Source: Psococerastis gibbosa (lineage: Eukaryota; Arthropoda; Insecta; Psocodea; Psocidae). From it: a stretch of DNA of 64,000 bases. Location of the stretch: NCBI GenBank assembly GCA_963971405.1, contig OZ020490.1:21229464-21293463 (forward strand), in the 5' to 3' direction. A program made the translations under genes and the position numbers. The notes beneath the pieces are model-generated. The model did no database searches. It saw only the letters and a program-made list of their open reading frames with translations, and had not been told where the DNA came from. Within the stretch, counting starts at the first letter, position 1. Every line of letters starts with the position of its first letter. Below are positions 1 to 10,919 of this stretch, piece by piece.

Positions 1-1029
1 AATAGCACAGAATTAATGCGGGTAATTGCCCTGATTCTGTTAATGCCTGGTAGCGCTATAGAATAAATAGTGGGGTTTACATTCAGTCCGCAATTTAAAT
101 TCAAATTACTGTTTGATGATCTGGTTATCAACCCAAATGTCAGATTAAAAGCAATGAAATTACAATTATACTCTACAATTTTATTATTTTAAAGTTTAAG
201 GCTGTTAATCTGGCAGCCAGCTCAACTAATAGGGCACGGATTCTGAAATTAAGTAAAGTATTCTTTAAAGTGATCTATATAAATACCGGTGATTCTATCT
301 GTAATTTCCAGACAAGAGGTAGACAGTTGTCGAATAATAGGGGATGGACAGATGTTTATGATATTTAATTTAAATTTTTGCTGAATAGTTACCAAAACAT
401 CCAAAAAGTAGAGAAAACTACAGAGTTACTAGTAAGGACGTATTTTCTCAAAGACTTTTCCTTTACGAAAGTTGCCAGTTGCTAAATTTCACCCTCTGCC
501 GTGTGCAAAACAGTGGAAACGTGTTGAAATGCTCAAAACAGCTCTGTAGGCTATAATATTCTAAAAACCACCATGAGAATCATAATGCTGCGTTTGCAGC
601 AATATTCGCGTCCACTAAATATTTCACAAGATTTAAAATTTCATTTTTGGTGGAAATTACAGTGTGTCACACCTACTTCTCTTTAAATTGTAACTTATGC
701 ATTGTACCTATATTACTCGACGTGAAAGGAACAATTTTCCGGAAGACCTGGGTCCACCCAACCCTATTGAGTATTTTGCCTTCATTAGTAGGGAGAAAAA
801 GGGTTTTGTTTTATTTTTGTTTATATTGGCTGCTACTCATCCCCCCCCCCCCCGAACTATCCTGGAACCGCTTTTCAGCATTATTTCAGGATCACTTCTA
901 GTGACAGTCAGAGCCAGGGTCTATGTTGCCAGCAGATCATTGTTCTGGCCCTGCATCCCCCAGGAACCGACCAAATATCGGAGAGACCGGGCTCTGTGAG
1001 CACGCCAACAACCTGCCCAAACCATCATT
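1..1029. other. No gene recognised
   Basis: AT-rich sequence with a poly(C) run near 841-853. Open frames here are short, overlap each other and show no family motif. I see no repeat ends in it. Confidence 0.5.
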
Positions 1030-1037
1030 GGTGGAGA

Positions 1038-1209
1038 CATGGCCGTGCCCAGGGGGGTGGTCCATGGGGTCCGGACCCCCCTCCCGGAAATGAATTTTTT
1101 AATGTAAACCTGTATGGTTTGAGGAATTAATACGTTAATTTATTAATAAATTACGTAAAAAAAATTTTGGACCCCCCCCCCCCCAAATTAAAACCTGGGC
1201 ACGGCCTTG
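1038..1209. mobile_element. hAT-like MITE, 172 bp
   Basis: The ends are 16-bp inverted repeats with one mismatch (CATGGCCGTGCCCAGG at the left, the complement of CAAGGCCGTGCCCAGG at the right). An exact 8-bp direct repeat GGTGGAGA flanks it at 1030-1037 and 1210-1217. Eight-base target duplications and CA..TG ends fit the hAT superfamily. The interior is non-coding, with G-rich and C-rich runs just inside the ends. The element at 34633-34794 has closely similar termini. Confidence 0.85.
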
Positions 1210-1833
1210 GGTGGAGACACCCTCCCTTTGCAATTCTACCCCCATATCTCGTCACAGCAGATCTTGAAGCGTCTCTTCTACCCCAAGTCCCCAAATATGG
1301 ATAGAGGAGTCGCAACAATACCTAACCTATGGAAATGGCCAGCAGCGCCGGTCCGAGGGCAAGGCGACCGCCTCGGGCGCCGCAAGGAAGGGGCGCCAAA
1401 TCGAATGATCTATTATTTTACCAAGACCAATAATTATCATAATATACTGTATATGACATTTTTTTTAATATATTCAAAAAATCAAACCACAATTGATTAT
1501 TTTTATTCGAATTGCTCCGGCCGCCTCGTCTCTACTGTGGGCGCCAAATTGGACAAAAAAAAATCAACATGCGTCGTATATAGGCTTACAAATATTACAG
1601 CATAAAACTACCTAATTAAACATGTAAAAATAAAAATAGCAGAACAAACTTTTAATTAGCCTATTTGGATTTCATTATGAATTGGGGGTTTTCATAGCCA
1701 GCAATAACCTGCTAGCCTGCGACAACGCTGGTTTATCAACTTTTTGTCATTTTCTCTATAGTTGCCGTATGTGAGAAGTACCTATTTCTTTGATTCAAAA
1801 TTAATTAAACAAACTATTTGTGAACCACAATCA
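1210..1833. other. No gene recognised
   Basis: An open frame of 132 codons crosses the end of the MITE and runs through low-complexity AT sequence. It has no recognisable motif and is probably chance. Confidence 0.5.
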
Positions 1834-2109
1834 TAGGTGGACGCAGCGACAGGCACTGCGGGCAATCGCCCCCCTTTGGAAGGCAGTTATATTCTTGATG
1901 AAAAAACAAAACATTTTTCACTGGGAGTAGGTGTAATGAAAGTAAGCAACTTGTAGTCTTGTAACCAGTTTTAATTCATACGTTTTTGAATTACAAAAAT
2001 TCTGCTATATGGCATGTAAAATATCTCAAAAGGGGGGGGCCCAGGGGGGCCGGAGAAACTTTCAGTGGGGCCAGGCCCCTCCGCGGGCACCCCCGTAGCG
2101 CCGCCACTG
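1834..2109. mobile_element. Worn hAT-like MITE
   Basis: The right end (poly-G tract, GGCCGGAGAAA, then CCCGTAGCGCCGCCACTG) matches the right end of the better preserved element at 33485-34298. The left end is degenerate, so the start is approximate. No clear target duplication can be read. Confidence 0.6.
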
Positions 2110-2389
2110 ATCATTAAGCCTGTGGAAAGAGACATTAATTAATTTTGTTTACGAAATATTTTGAAATCTGTCCCTTATAAAAGGAGCCCTCTGACTTGGG
2201 GGCAAGTGATATTTACATTTGTATTTCGACTTAGGAATGAAAACATTTAATTTTTGTTTTTTTGTTTTTCTTTCATTCTCATGTTTATTGTGTGTTTTAT
2301 CTCCCTTTTTAAATTCTTATAGTCAATTTTTGACGTGACAACGTTTAATAAATCGATGAACGCTGGCTGCATGCACAAAAAAGGATGAC

Positions 2390-2474
2390 TCATTGTCCCG
2401 TTACGCTCATTGTCCCGTTACGCTCATTGTCCCGTTTCGCTCATTGTCTCGTTACGCTTATTGTACGCTTGCGC
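2390..2474. repeat. 17-bp minisatellite, about 5 copies
   Basis: The unit TCATTGTCCCGTTACGC repeats five times in tandem. The first two copies are identical and the later ones carry one to several changes. A poly(G) stretch follows at about 2551-2567. Confidence 0.9.
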
Positions 2475-2729
2475 CGCATCTATCTCTCTTCCACTCGATT
2501 GTTTAATGTATCACATAGTTCTAAAATTATAAGCTGTTTTAAATTAACAGGGGGGGAGGGGGGGGGGGTCAGCACGGGTCAATCCTTTGGGGTCCTTCTA
2601 TCACCTATTAATGTAAAATTCCCTGATATAATGCTTAATTTTTTTTTATTATATTATTATTATTTATCATTATATTATCTTGATATTGATTCTTCTCTCC
2701 TCCGCAATTAGAGCCTCGTTACATTGTGG

Positions 2730-3477
2730 TAAGGGCCAACCGGAGCCGCCCATATTCCATTTTCTGTACAAACTTCAATTTCTCATGAAATATGGAACGC
2801 AGAACAATGAAAAAATACAGGGTAGCAAGTAGAATTTTTTCTCCTAATTTTGATATATTGTATGTGGCCTTAACTAACCCCAATTCGCCACAGTTGATGA
2901 ACTCCTTCAACTTGAACTCCTGAGTGACCGTTATTTTTTGCGTATCAAGTTCACTAACTATAGCCGATCGGTATTGATGATTGCAATATACTATATATCA
3001 AAATTAGGAGAAACAATTCTGAACCGAAATTAGAGGATATGAAAAAATCTGGGCTTGGCGGGATTCGAACCCACGATCTACGCCTAACCGGGGCGTCGTC
3101 TTAACCGCTGGACTACAAGCCCCGACAAGTCCAGTAAATGCCAAATCCTCTACTTATGCTCTAATTGACATGATTCGTGTTGCTAGACAGGTTAGCTCAA
3201 AACTACACAACTATCTAACCGAACAGGTCTGTCTTAATTGCATAAAGGCAATGCTTTATTCAATATATTGTAGTATTATATGGTATGTATAACACTTACC
3301 TTTTCCCATATCCTCTAATTTCGGTTATAACGAGGAGGTTACCTCTTCAACCAAAGTTAATTTATTGAAAAAAATCTTCTTGCGACTCAGCATTTTTTCA
3401 TTGTTCTACGTTCGATATGTCATGAGAAATTGAAGTTTGCACAAAAATGGAATATCGGCGACTCCGGTTTGCCCTTA
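2730..3477. mobile_element. Long-inverted-repeat DNA element, 748 bp
   Basis: Arms of about 110 bp (2730-2840 and about 3370-3477) are inverted copies of each other, starting TAAGGGC and ending GCCCTTA. A second, perfect 20-bp inverted repeat lies inside at 3022-3041 and 3307-3326 and encloses a tRNA-like sequence. The interior is non-coding. The superfamily is not settled because no clean target duplication is seen. It may be one foldback element or a small inverted-repeat element nested in a larger one. Confidence 0.75.
3051..3122 (-). repeat. tRNA-like SINE head, family A copy 1
   Basis: The 72-nt sequence folds as a cloverleaf: a 7-bp acceptor stem (GGGCTTG/CAAGCCC), a 3-bp D stem, a 5-bp anticodon stem (ACGCC/GGCGT) and a T arm with TTCGAAT. 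The anticodon position reads GGT, but the base before it is C instead of the near-universal U. Two more copies occur at 19636-19707 and 40407-40478. Repetition and the odd anticodon loop favour a SINE head over a working tRNA gene. Confidence 0.75.
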
Positions 3478-4213
3478 ATGGACAGTATAGCCGGACTGTA
3501 GCGATGCGATAATACCTAGGTAGGCTAAATACCTAGCTAAGGAAAGCTGTAACCGGAGGGACACAATGTGAAACCCCAGGTTGCAATATGTCGAAGGTCT
3601 GGTTACGTCAAAAGCTGCGGTACAGGAGGGATACCAAACCAGACACTCCCTGTATTGTGCCTTATCAAGCAGTTTCCCCACAAAAAATAAAAAAAAAAAA
3701 AAAAAATAAGTGCCCGTTGCCTTTATAAACGTCATATGAAATATATTTTGCAGAACAGAAAAACTTTTCAACTACGCTTTATCCCTTTCATTCTAAACCC
3801 CTAGCCGGATAAGATTAGCAGTCGACAAATGAGAGTTGGCAACTTTTGAGACTTTGCGCGCTGCTTGAGAAGCTGGCCTACCAAGCAACCCCCCGCCGCA
3901 TCAAACCACCCTAAAGTCGGGAAAAACAGACATAAATCTCGCCTACGGGTTTGAATTTATGAACTTCTTTTGACAATTCCTCGTACAACTGATTTATATG
4001 GAGCTTAGGTTTCATGTTCTATATCTCTGCGGCTATTGTTTATTAATAGCGTATTTTTTGTTGTTGTTTGCAGTATATGATAATGTAAATACAACGCAAG
4101 TATAAATACAGTTTCTGCTTTTTTGCTGTGACCAGCGAAACACTTCGATTTAAGCATATTTATGTATAAGCTTGATGATGATTCAGTGGTATCCGAACTG
4201 ATCAATCCGTAAG
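3478..4213. other. No gene recognised
   Basis: A poly(A) run lies near 3690-3707. Open frames are short and motif-free. Confidence 0.5.
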
Positions 4214-4366
4214 AGTACTTTTGACGTTTCATCAACATCTGCGGTCGACATCTTCAGTGGAACTGCGTAGACTTCTAAGATCGTGTCTCGGAAGTTCAGT
4301 AGCGCTCAAGTATCAACTATGCCACTGACTATGTTGACCCGCAGATGTTGACGAAACGTTTTGATG
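4214..4366. repeat. Foldback repeat (CGAAACGT type)
   Basis: Two inverted arms of about 25 bp contain the complement of CAGATGTTGACGAAACGT at the left and the sequence itself at the right (with one mismatch), enclosing about 95 bp. Related sequence is at 6571-6692 and 52423-52512, and a kindred hairpin is at 15814-15926. It is a dispersed non-coding element of unknown class. Confidence 0.65.
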
Positions 4367-5634
4367 TACTCTTTCAAATCCAAAAGGTATTCTATTAATT
4401 GTGCTCCCTTTAGGTTGAGATATTCTGTCATATTCTTAACTAATGGGTTTTTCCCATAGCCCCATTTTCCCATATTCGGATTTTTAGTAGGCCCACAGGG
4501 GTTGTAGAGCACGGCATAGGCGTAAGTAATCATGAAAAACATTCTGCTTACAGTATAAAGAATAAATAAATAAGTAATTACTATTGTTCTATGACCAAGC
4601 AGGTGAAGATTTTTTGTTATGAGATCGAACAATGGCGGGTAGAATTTTTCAATTTCTTTTTGTCAAAATGTTAATGATATTGTTTCTAGAAATTTGTATT
4701 TTTAAATTCTTTCCTTACGGAAAAATCCCGAAATTCCAAAGCTTCGTTGTCTTGCTTAAAATTAAAAATTTCTTGTAAGTCATCGACACCCTTTCCCATC
4801 CCCATGTCAAGTAATAAGCCGAGCAGAGCAAAAGCCTCTCAGGTTCAGTTGTTTCCCTAGGCAGCCTTCGGATTTGTTCCTTTTTATTATCCCGGGGGAG
4901 GAAGACTCAAAGGTTTTGACATGAAATAAATGGGTAATTGGCTTGGTGCGCTATGAGATGGGATTTCTTCACAACTTTTCCCTTCAATTTTGAAAGGATT
5001 CGGCTTCCAGCTTTTTCGTAAACTTTTCCACTTCTCAATATTTTTCCATCGTCTATGCCTTCCATTTCTTTGGATTGTTTTAATAATATGCTATTACTAC
5101 TTTCAATCATTTGTGTGTAGATATCTAGAATTCTACGGTTTTTTTCGTTTATTGAAGTTTTACGTTTTTAGATTCGTTATTTCATTTGATTGCGAATCTT
5201 GATTTTCTAATCTTGACAAACTTGAATAATACGTGCCCCATAAACAAGGCTTGCCTTGGTTTCGAGAAATTTGTCACTGACTTTTTTATTCCATTGTTCT
5301 TATTTAATGAATGACCAGATACCAGAGCACTGCATGGTTGAATAAAAGAAGAATCTGGGTCGTCTTCCAGAATATTATCTACTAATGGACTATCTCATGT
5401 ATTTTAGAGCGTCTGTTAATCATATGTATAGGTTTGACCCACCCTGTCCTCCATGCCAGTAGTGTCTACAATACTAAATTTTACAACAAAAGCGTATCTT
5501 TTGTAGATAGTGTTTTTTTCTTCATCCGAAAAGAGACCAGTTTTTTGATACAGGTATTCACATAGCATTTCAAGTTTAAGCTTATATAGTACATACAGTA
5601 CGTACACAATCCATAAAAAAATTTCCTATACCAG
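4367..5634. other. No gene recognised
   Basis: AT-rich sequence. Several open frames of 60-108 codons overlap on both strands without any family motif. Confidence 0.5.
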
Positions 5635-5797
5635 CAGCCTGATCGAGGCGTATACGGGTATTTATTTAATCCCCTGGTAATAAAAATGTAAACAAAATAA
5701 TTTTATAATGGAAGTGCTATTCAAAATTTGGTTGTTTACAGTTATAATCCTAGGGTAGTTATTTAACCCCGGTATTATAATCGCCTCGATCAGGCTG
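5635..5797. mobile_element. Short TIR MITE, 163 bp
   Basis: Perfect 16-bp terminal inverted repeats (CAGCCTGATCGAGGCG and its complement) bound it, and a CAG triplet lies directly outside each end. The core is AT-rich and related to 7197-7345. The superfamily is unknown; the 3-bp flank could be chance. Confidence 0.75.
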
Positions 5798-6570
5798 CAG
5801 GCACACCCAGTTGTCCTATTAAAATCCCTGACATTTTTCTATAGTATTGGTAATTCGTATGGGAATGACTGAAACTATTAATTTTTGGCAGAGTTTAATT
5901 TAAAAATTGTATCTTACTCTCTTGAACTCGTTTTCAAAACAGTAATATTAGTATGTATCAGTTGGATTGAAATTGAAATGAAGACATTGGAAAAATATAA
6001 GAAAGTTGAATTTCACCTGATGTTTCAACCTAAATACGCCATATTCTGAGTACGATCACCCATGCTTAGCTTATGCACTGGCTAGAGATCAGACAGACGA
6101 ACTTTTGTAATTATGTCGAGGATCGTTAACAATGTTTTTTGGCCTTATTTCAGCCTGCACGCCTTCTTTTATAAGGATAATCAGTCAGAAAAGGGTGGGG
6201 GTAATGCGTCAAAGTTTTTCTATGAGAAGTTGAATGGCTTATGGAAATGGTCCAACCTCTTTACTACCTCCAACAGCACTAAGGCTATTTCTTTTTCTGA
6301 GGGTTTCGGCACAGATCTATTGAATCCGGTCCCGAGAGATTTTTTTCGTTTTCCATGCAATTTTTCTTCTATGTTTTCATTGGGGTGGTTTTTCTGAAGT
6401 GCCCAGTCAATAAAACCGAAGGAAATATGATTATTGAATTCCGTAAAAATGTTGTGCAATATGGGTTTTTGCGTGATGTGCACTGCGTATCAATTGAAAA
6501 CTTGAAGCTGGTGTATTAACATGCAAGTTAACTGAAATAGTTGATAGACTATACAGTTACGTGACGAATC
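5798..6570. other. No gene recognised
   Basis: Overlapping 94- and 87-codon frames on opposite strands near 6113-6483 show no motif and shadow each other. Confidence 0.45.
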
Positions 6571-6692
6571 AATAGAATCCGGGATGATAGGTCGTGGTCG
6601 TTCTGAAGTCTACTCAGTTCCACTGAAGATGTCGACCACAGATGTTGACGAAACGTTTGGAAGTTCGCTTTCAGAACGACCACGGCTCGTCA
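6571..6692. repeat. Foldback repeat fragment
   Basis: The inverted arms CGTGGTCGTTCTGAA and TTCAGAACGACCACG enclose a segment with GATGTTGACGAAACGTTTGG. Both the arm and core motifs recur at 4214, 15814 and 52423. Confidence 0.6.
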
Positions 6693-8218
6693 GTTGATAT
6701 AGTGTTAGGTCGGCTACTTTGAAACTGAAATCAGAATGATAGAATGATGTTACAAATCACGGAAATGGACATTCATGTTCACAAACTTGGTTTGACAGCT
6801 GTCAAAAATCAGCGTCGAATTTTTGTCAAACATAAGATGGAGAACATGTTTGACTTAATTGATTATAATTTATTTCGAAAGTAAAATATAGTAGACTACT
6901 TTCCTGTGTCACTAAAGTTTCAGGGGAATATGTTGGTCTAATGTCATTTTATGTTCAGACGAAGCTGACGGCTGATGTTAAAATTTATTTGTAGACGACA
7001 ATGTCATTTTATTGGGCTTTTAGGGCGGTTTGCAAATAAAAGATTATTTATTTATTTTATTGTATTCTATTGAAAGTGTTTTGTTGGACTAAATAATTAT
7101 AATCCCCCTAAACTACAATGCATGGGTACATGAACGTAACCAATTCTTTTCGGGGGGGGGGGGGGGGTCCATCTGACGTCGCCAGAGGTGGGATAACCCC
7201 GTATGGTTAAAACTCCATTCTAGCCTGGTATTAACAATGTAAGCAAGATAATTTTACAATGGAAAGTGCTATTCAAAATTTGTTGCTTTATAGTTTTAAC
7301 CCCAGGAGTAAGTTAATACCAATCGCCATAATCGGCTCACCGGACCCCCCTCTGACTACGGCCATGTATGGGTAATAGATGCTTTATGCTTTAATTTTAT
7401 GGTCGTTTAAAACTTAGCTCCTTTCTCCTCCATATAAAATGGATAGTTACCTACTGCTTGTTGTACAGTACCTATGGAAAGGGAAAGAGTAGATTAAAGT
7501 GAAATTTCCAATGAACAGAACGAAACAGAGAACCTTCAGGTGGTACATTCAAGTTTAAAGCCCCTTTTATAGTTTGCCATTCAGTTTAATATTTAATTGC
7601 AGGTTAGACCATGTAAAGTCGCGGAAATGGCCGGCAATAAGAGGGAAATGAACCCTCTAACAAAGGTCAACTGCCCATATAGCCTATCCATTACACCCCT
7701 GCGGACATTTGGTTATTTCCACCTTTGGTAAAAGCAGATGGAATAGAACAGAAGGAAACCGCAGATTAAGTGAGATTGACGAGGAGGTTCTGGTTAAAAT
7801 CGTCCCTACTAAAATATTAATTGCCTTGCTAGCCCTTGTGAAGATGATTGCTCTATGACTAAGTGAATGAAATGAATATACTTTAATGTGTATTGCATTC
7901 TACCCGACCGCGCTAGCATGGCACTCGATTAGGGCTATTTCTTGTAATGCAGAAATGGTTTGTTCGTCATATTCTGGATAAGAATAATGTCGTTATAAGT
8001 AGAATTCCACACTAAATGGCATCATCTTACTATATTGTGTTACAATGTCAATGGTATAAAATTCTAAACCTAAATTATAAACCCATTAATTCTTCCATGA
8101 GTACATTATGTAATTAGGCTATGTTTATTAACTAAACTCATCATTATTCAAACATCTTACAATTTATCGAAATAATATCAAACGGATTTTTGTCAATACA
8201 ATAGAAATTGTATTAATA
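6693..8218. other. No gene recognised; old repeats
   Basis: A 16-base poly(G) run lies at 7152-7167, followed by a motif (GACGTCGCCAGAGGT) also found next to a poly(G) run at about 23430. The MITE relic at 7197-7345 lies within. A segment at about 7760-7850 resembles about 9220-9320. No coding signal. Confidence 0.5.
7197..7345. mobile_element. Decayed relative of the 5635 MITE
   Basis: The core (GTAAGCAAGATAATTTTACA, then GTGCTATTCAAAATTTG) matches the core of the element at 5635-5797. The termini are worn, so the limits are approximate. Confidence 0.6.
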
Positions 8219-8331
8219 CAGTAGTGAGAGAACCGCGTGTACTACATACAGAATGCGTATACTGTTACTTAAGATTTTATCTCAAATTATTTTTTAGGAT
8301 CGTCTGCTTTTTTTCCTTCATCCATCACTTC

Positions 8332-9060
8332 ATGATGGCGTGTTCGTAAGAGGAGTGTTGTTCACAAACTGTACAATCTGCCCGATGCTGAACAGCCTTC
8401 CGGAGAACTGTAATCGCGTTCATAAACTCTTTATTTGTCGGAGGCTTATTGTCGTCGTTATCATCGTCATCTGTTTGAGGTTGGTCGTCAACATTTGTAC
8501 GCATCAGCTCATCACAGATATCCTGTTGGGTAGGTTCACATGCAGTTTCACTTCTTGTAAAGACGAGTTTGAAGACAATTTTTTTTCAAGTAAACGATGT
8601 GTTGTTTCCATTAGCCGATTATTTTCCTGTGTATTAACATACAACGGGCCCGTTCTGAGGCATTTTGTTTCAATAAGGCGATTGTTTCAATAACCCATTT
8701 ATGATGGCGCGTCCGTAAGAGTAGTGTTGTTCACAAACTGTATAGTCTGCCCGATAGTCTGCCGGATGGCTATGCGGAGAACTGTAATCGCGTTCATAAC
8801 CTCTTTATTTGTCGGAGGCTCATTGTCCTCGTTATCATCGTCATCCTCGTCATCTATATCAGGTTGGTCATCAACATTTGTACGCATCAGCTCATCACTG
8901 ATATTCTGTTGGGTAGGTTCACATGCAGTTTCACTTCTTGCAAAGACGAGCTTGAAGACAATTTGTTTCAAGTAAACGATGTGTTGTTTCTATTAGCCGA
9001 TTATTTTCCTGTGTATTAACATACAACTGGCCCGTTCTAAGGCATTTTGTTTCAATAAAC
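8332..9060. repeat. Tandem duplication, unit about 369 bp
   Basis: Two consecutive units start ATGATGGCG at 8332 and 8701 and run in parallel through GGGTAGGTTCACATGCAGTT to TTAACATACAAC. The units differ by scattered substitutions and a few small indels, so the duplication is old. It lies wholly inside the pogo-like relic. Confidence 0.9.
8699..8971 (-). pseudogene. pogo/Tigger transposase C-terminal fragment
   Basis: The 90-residue open frame has an acidic stretch (DDEDDDDNEDNE, about residues 40-51), then PPTNKEVMNAITVLRIAI. This arrangement, an acidic linker followed by a short helix with a Thr/Glu and an xLRxxI pattern, is what I know from the C-terminus of Tigger/jerky-type DDE transposases. 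No DDE catalytic core is present. The neighbouring duplicate at 8332-8700 encodes the same region with more damage, and its 117-codon + strand frame is a shadow. It cannot act as a transposase. The family call is by pattern only. Confidence 0.55.
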
Positions 9061-9087
9061 CGTGGTTCTAATAAGCGGAGTCTACTG

Positions 9088-10130
9088 TATCTCTAAACTG
9101 ACTAAAACCAAGTTACCTTCTATTGCACTCGGACGCCGTTGAACAGCACTCGGCAGTATATTCAAAACGATACTGTCTAGTTTTACCTCTTTTAATTAAT
9201 TGCACCCTTGTATTCCCTAAGAGCTTGTTTGAAAATAGAGCATTGGAGAAAAGGTTGGGTAGAGAAGGAGATTAAAGGTGTAATTCTGCTTGAAATCGTC
9301 TCTATTGGAATATTAATTACCTTGTTACTCTGTGCGAAGTCCAATGAATAAATGGCTGCGCATTAAATTGGCTAGTGAGGAATGGGTTAATTTAAACCTG
9401 CTACAAAAATAATTGTAATGTGCTGCTGCATGCGCATGTTCCTTTTTATCGTGTATATCAACGGCATAGTTCAGTTGGTAGAGAACTGGAATAGAACGGC
9501 AGGTTTTGAGACCTTTTCGTGAAAGAAAAAAATTTCTACCGGGCTTGGGTCCAGTCAATCAACAATTCTGCAGTTGTGACCTAGCTTAAACGGGAGGTTC
9601 TCGCCATAAGCGCAATAAAGTCAAAACCAAGCTTATAAGATTGCCACCCGACACTCATGTAATCAATGATTCCCGGAGTGGAGACGCAATGGTCGAGTGC
9701 ACAGAACTTTCTTCTGATGTTATTTTTGCATGAGCAAAAATAAAATTCGAACCCATTACATTTTCTTTGACATTTATCTCTACGTTTGTCCCTTATCAGT
9801 TATACTGAACATATGGCAGGTGCGGGGTCCGGGGAACATGGTCATTTTCGCTGTTTTCGCATGAGCAGAAGCAATTTTCGAACCTGGTCACATTTTCTTT
9901 GGTATTTCCTCCTTTGCTTGCCCGCTATCGGCTATTCCGATCTTATGAACTCAGTTTTATAAAAATTTAGGCTACTGTACTAACAACCGAAGTAAAACCC
10001 TTACAGGCGCAGATAATCGAACTTCACTGGACATATCGATCGTAGAGGACTAAGTAGATGAATTTCTACGATCTAATATCCGATTTTCTATAATTATCTA
10101 ATTCTAGATTGGAATTTATTGGTTACCTAA
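9088..10130. other. No gene; two similar units
   Basis: Segments at about 9716-9806 and 9858-9947 are diverged copies (GCATGAGCA, TTCGAACC, ACATTTTCTTTG, CGGCTATTCC-like end) about 143 bp apart. A third relative is at about 24890-25015. A tRNA-like A box (TAGTTCAGTTGGTAGAG) lies near 9468. No coding signal. Confidence 0.5.
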
Positions 10131-10183
10131 AGTAAAGTTAGAAAGCATAGTAAAGTTACCTCTATAGGTAGTGCTGCTATTGC
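10131..10183. repeat. 53-bp target-site duplication, left copy
   Basis: The sequence containing GAAAGCATAGTAAAGTTACC and ending GTGCTGCTATTGC recurs at about 10867-10919 on the other side of the 683-bp element, with one difference. Confidence 0.9.
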
Positions 10184-10866
10184 AATTTGAACTCTTAACT
10201 TCCGTCATGAAATGCTTGTGCTCGGTCGAAGGGGGCAGTGAAAAAGTGTCGCTGTCAGGCTTTACATTATCAAAATGATGTAGGGAAATGTGTGTTTCGT
10301 GCGTGAGTAATGGCCATATAGAGCAAGGCGTGGTGCTCCACACGTCCGCCATGTCACCCTGATGAATTACTTACCCTCATGCACGCGTGCCAACTGATTC
10401 AATATTCTATCCAATTCTCCCTGCTGGATTACTATTATTATTATTCAAGTATAAATTAATAAGAGATAACTATTTTAAAAAAGAATACCAAATAGATGAT
10501 AAAGGGAAGCACAATACAAGAAACCCAAAAAAGCTTAAGTTTGAGATAGCATATAACAAATACGGAGAGAGATTAAACAAAGTACGTATACCAAAGATAT
10601 TTAATGAACTTCCTCCACAAATGAAAAAATTTAAACTTATGGGTGAGTTAAAAGCGGGTATAAAAAGATGGCTGGTCAATGGGAGTTAATAATAATAATA
10701 AAAACTGACATTAAAATAACAAGTTAAAATAAGATAAAAATAAAATAAAATAAACATTATAAATAAATAACAAAAATAAATGATTAAGCCTTGTTTAGCA
10801 GCACTGTATGAGTCTTTTGTCCCAAATAAGCGCTAGCTTGGGGATGCGGGATGGTATTATTATGTA
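10184..10866 (+). mobile_element. 683-bp retroelement with LINE-like tail
   Basis: Direct repeats of 53 bp with one mismatch flank it (10131-10183 and about 10867-10919), a very long target duplication. The 3' half is an open frame (to 10689) whose end includes KYGERLNKVRIPKIFNELPP and a basic tail. This is the pattern seen at the C-terminus of many LINE reverse transcriptases of the CR1/Jockey type. An ATA/AAT-rich 3' end follows. The 5' part (10184-10386) shows no coding match. A second copy starts and ends at the same bases (17581-19041), so the 5' border is a defined element end, not random truncation. Confidence 0.75.
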
Positions 10867-10919
10867 GTAAAGTAAGAAAGCATAGTAAAGTTACCTCTAT
10901 AGGTAGTGCTGCTATTGCT

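Larger units (their letters stand above)
8219..9087 (-). mobile_element. pogo/Tigger-like DNA transposon relic
   Basis: The right end reads, on the minus strand, CAGTAGACTCCGCTTATTAG, a typical pogo/Tigger terminus, with TA just outside. The left end at 8219 begins CAGTAGTGAG, also preceded by TA, which fits the TA target of Tc1/mariner/pogo elements. Inside is a 369-bp tandem duplication (8332-8700 and 8701-about 9060). Each unit encodes the tail of a transposase on the minus strand. The main catalytic part is absent, so this is an internally deleted copy. Confidence 0.7.

Noticed and set aside
647-999. Overlapping frames of 84 and 100 codons near the start
   Set aside because: They cross a poly(C) run, overlap in different frames and have no motif, so chance is the best explanation.
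6113-6483. Opposed frames of 94 (+) and 87 (-) codons
   Set aside because: They shadow each other on opposite strands. No conserved motif, splice sites or neighbouring exons were found.
8340-8975. 117- and 83-codon + strand frames
   Set aside because: They are antisense shadows of the duplicated pogo/Tigger transposase tail on the minus strand.
10470-10679. 69-codon minus frame
   Set aside because: It is a shadow of the LINE-tail frame on the + strand of the 683-bp element.
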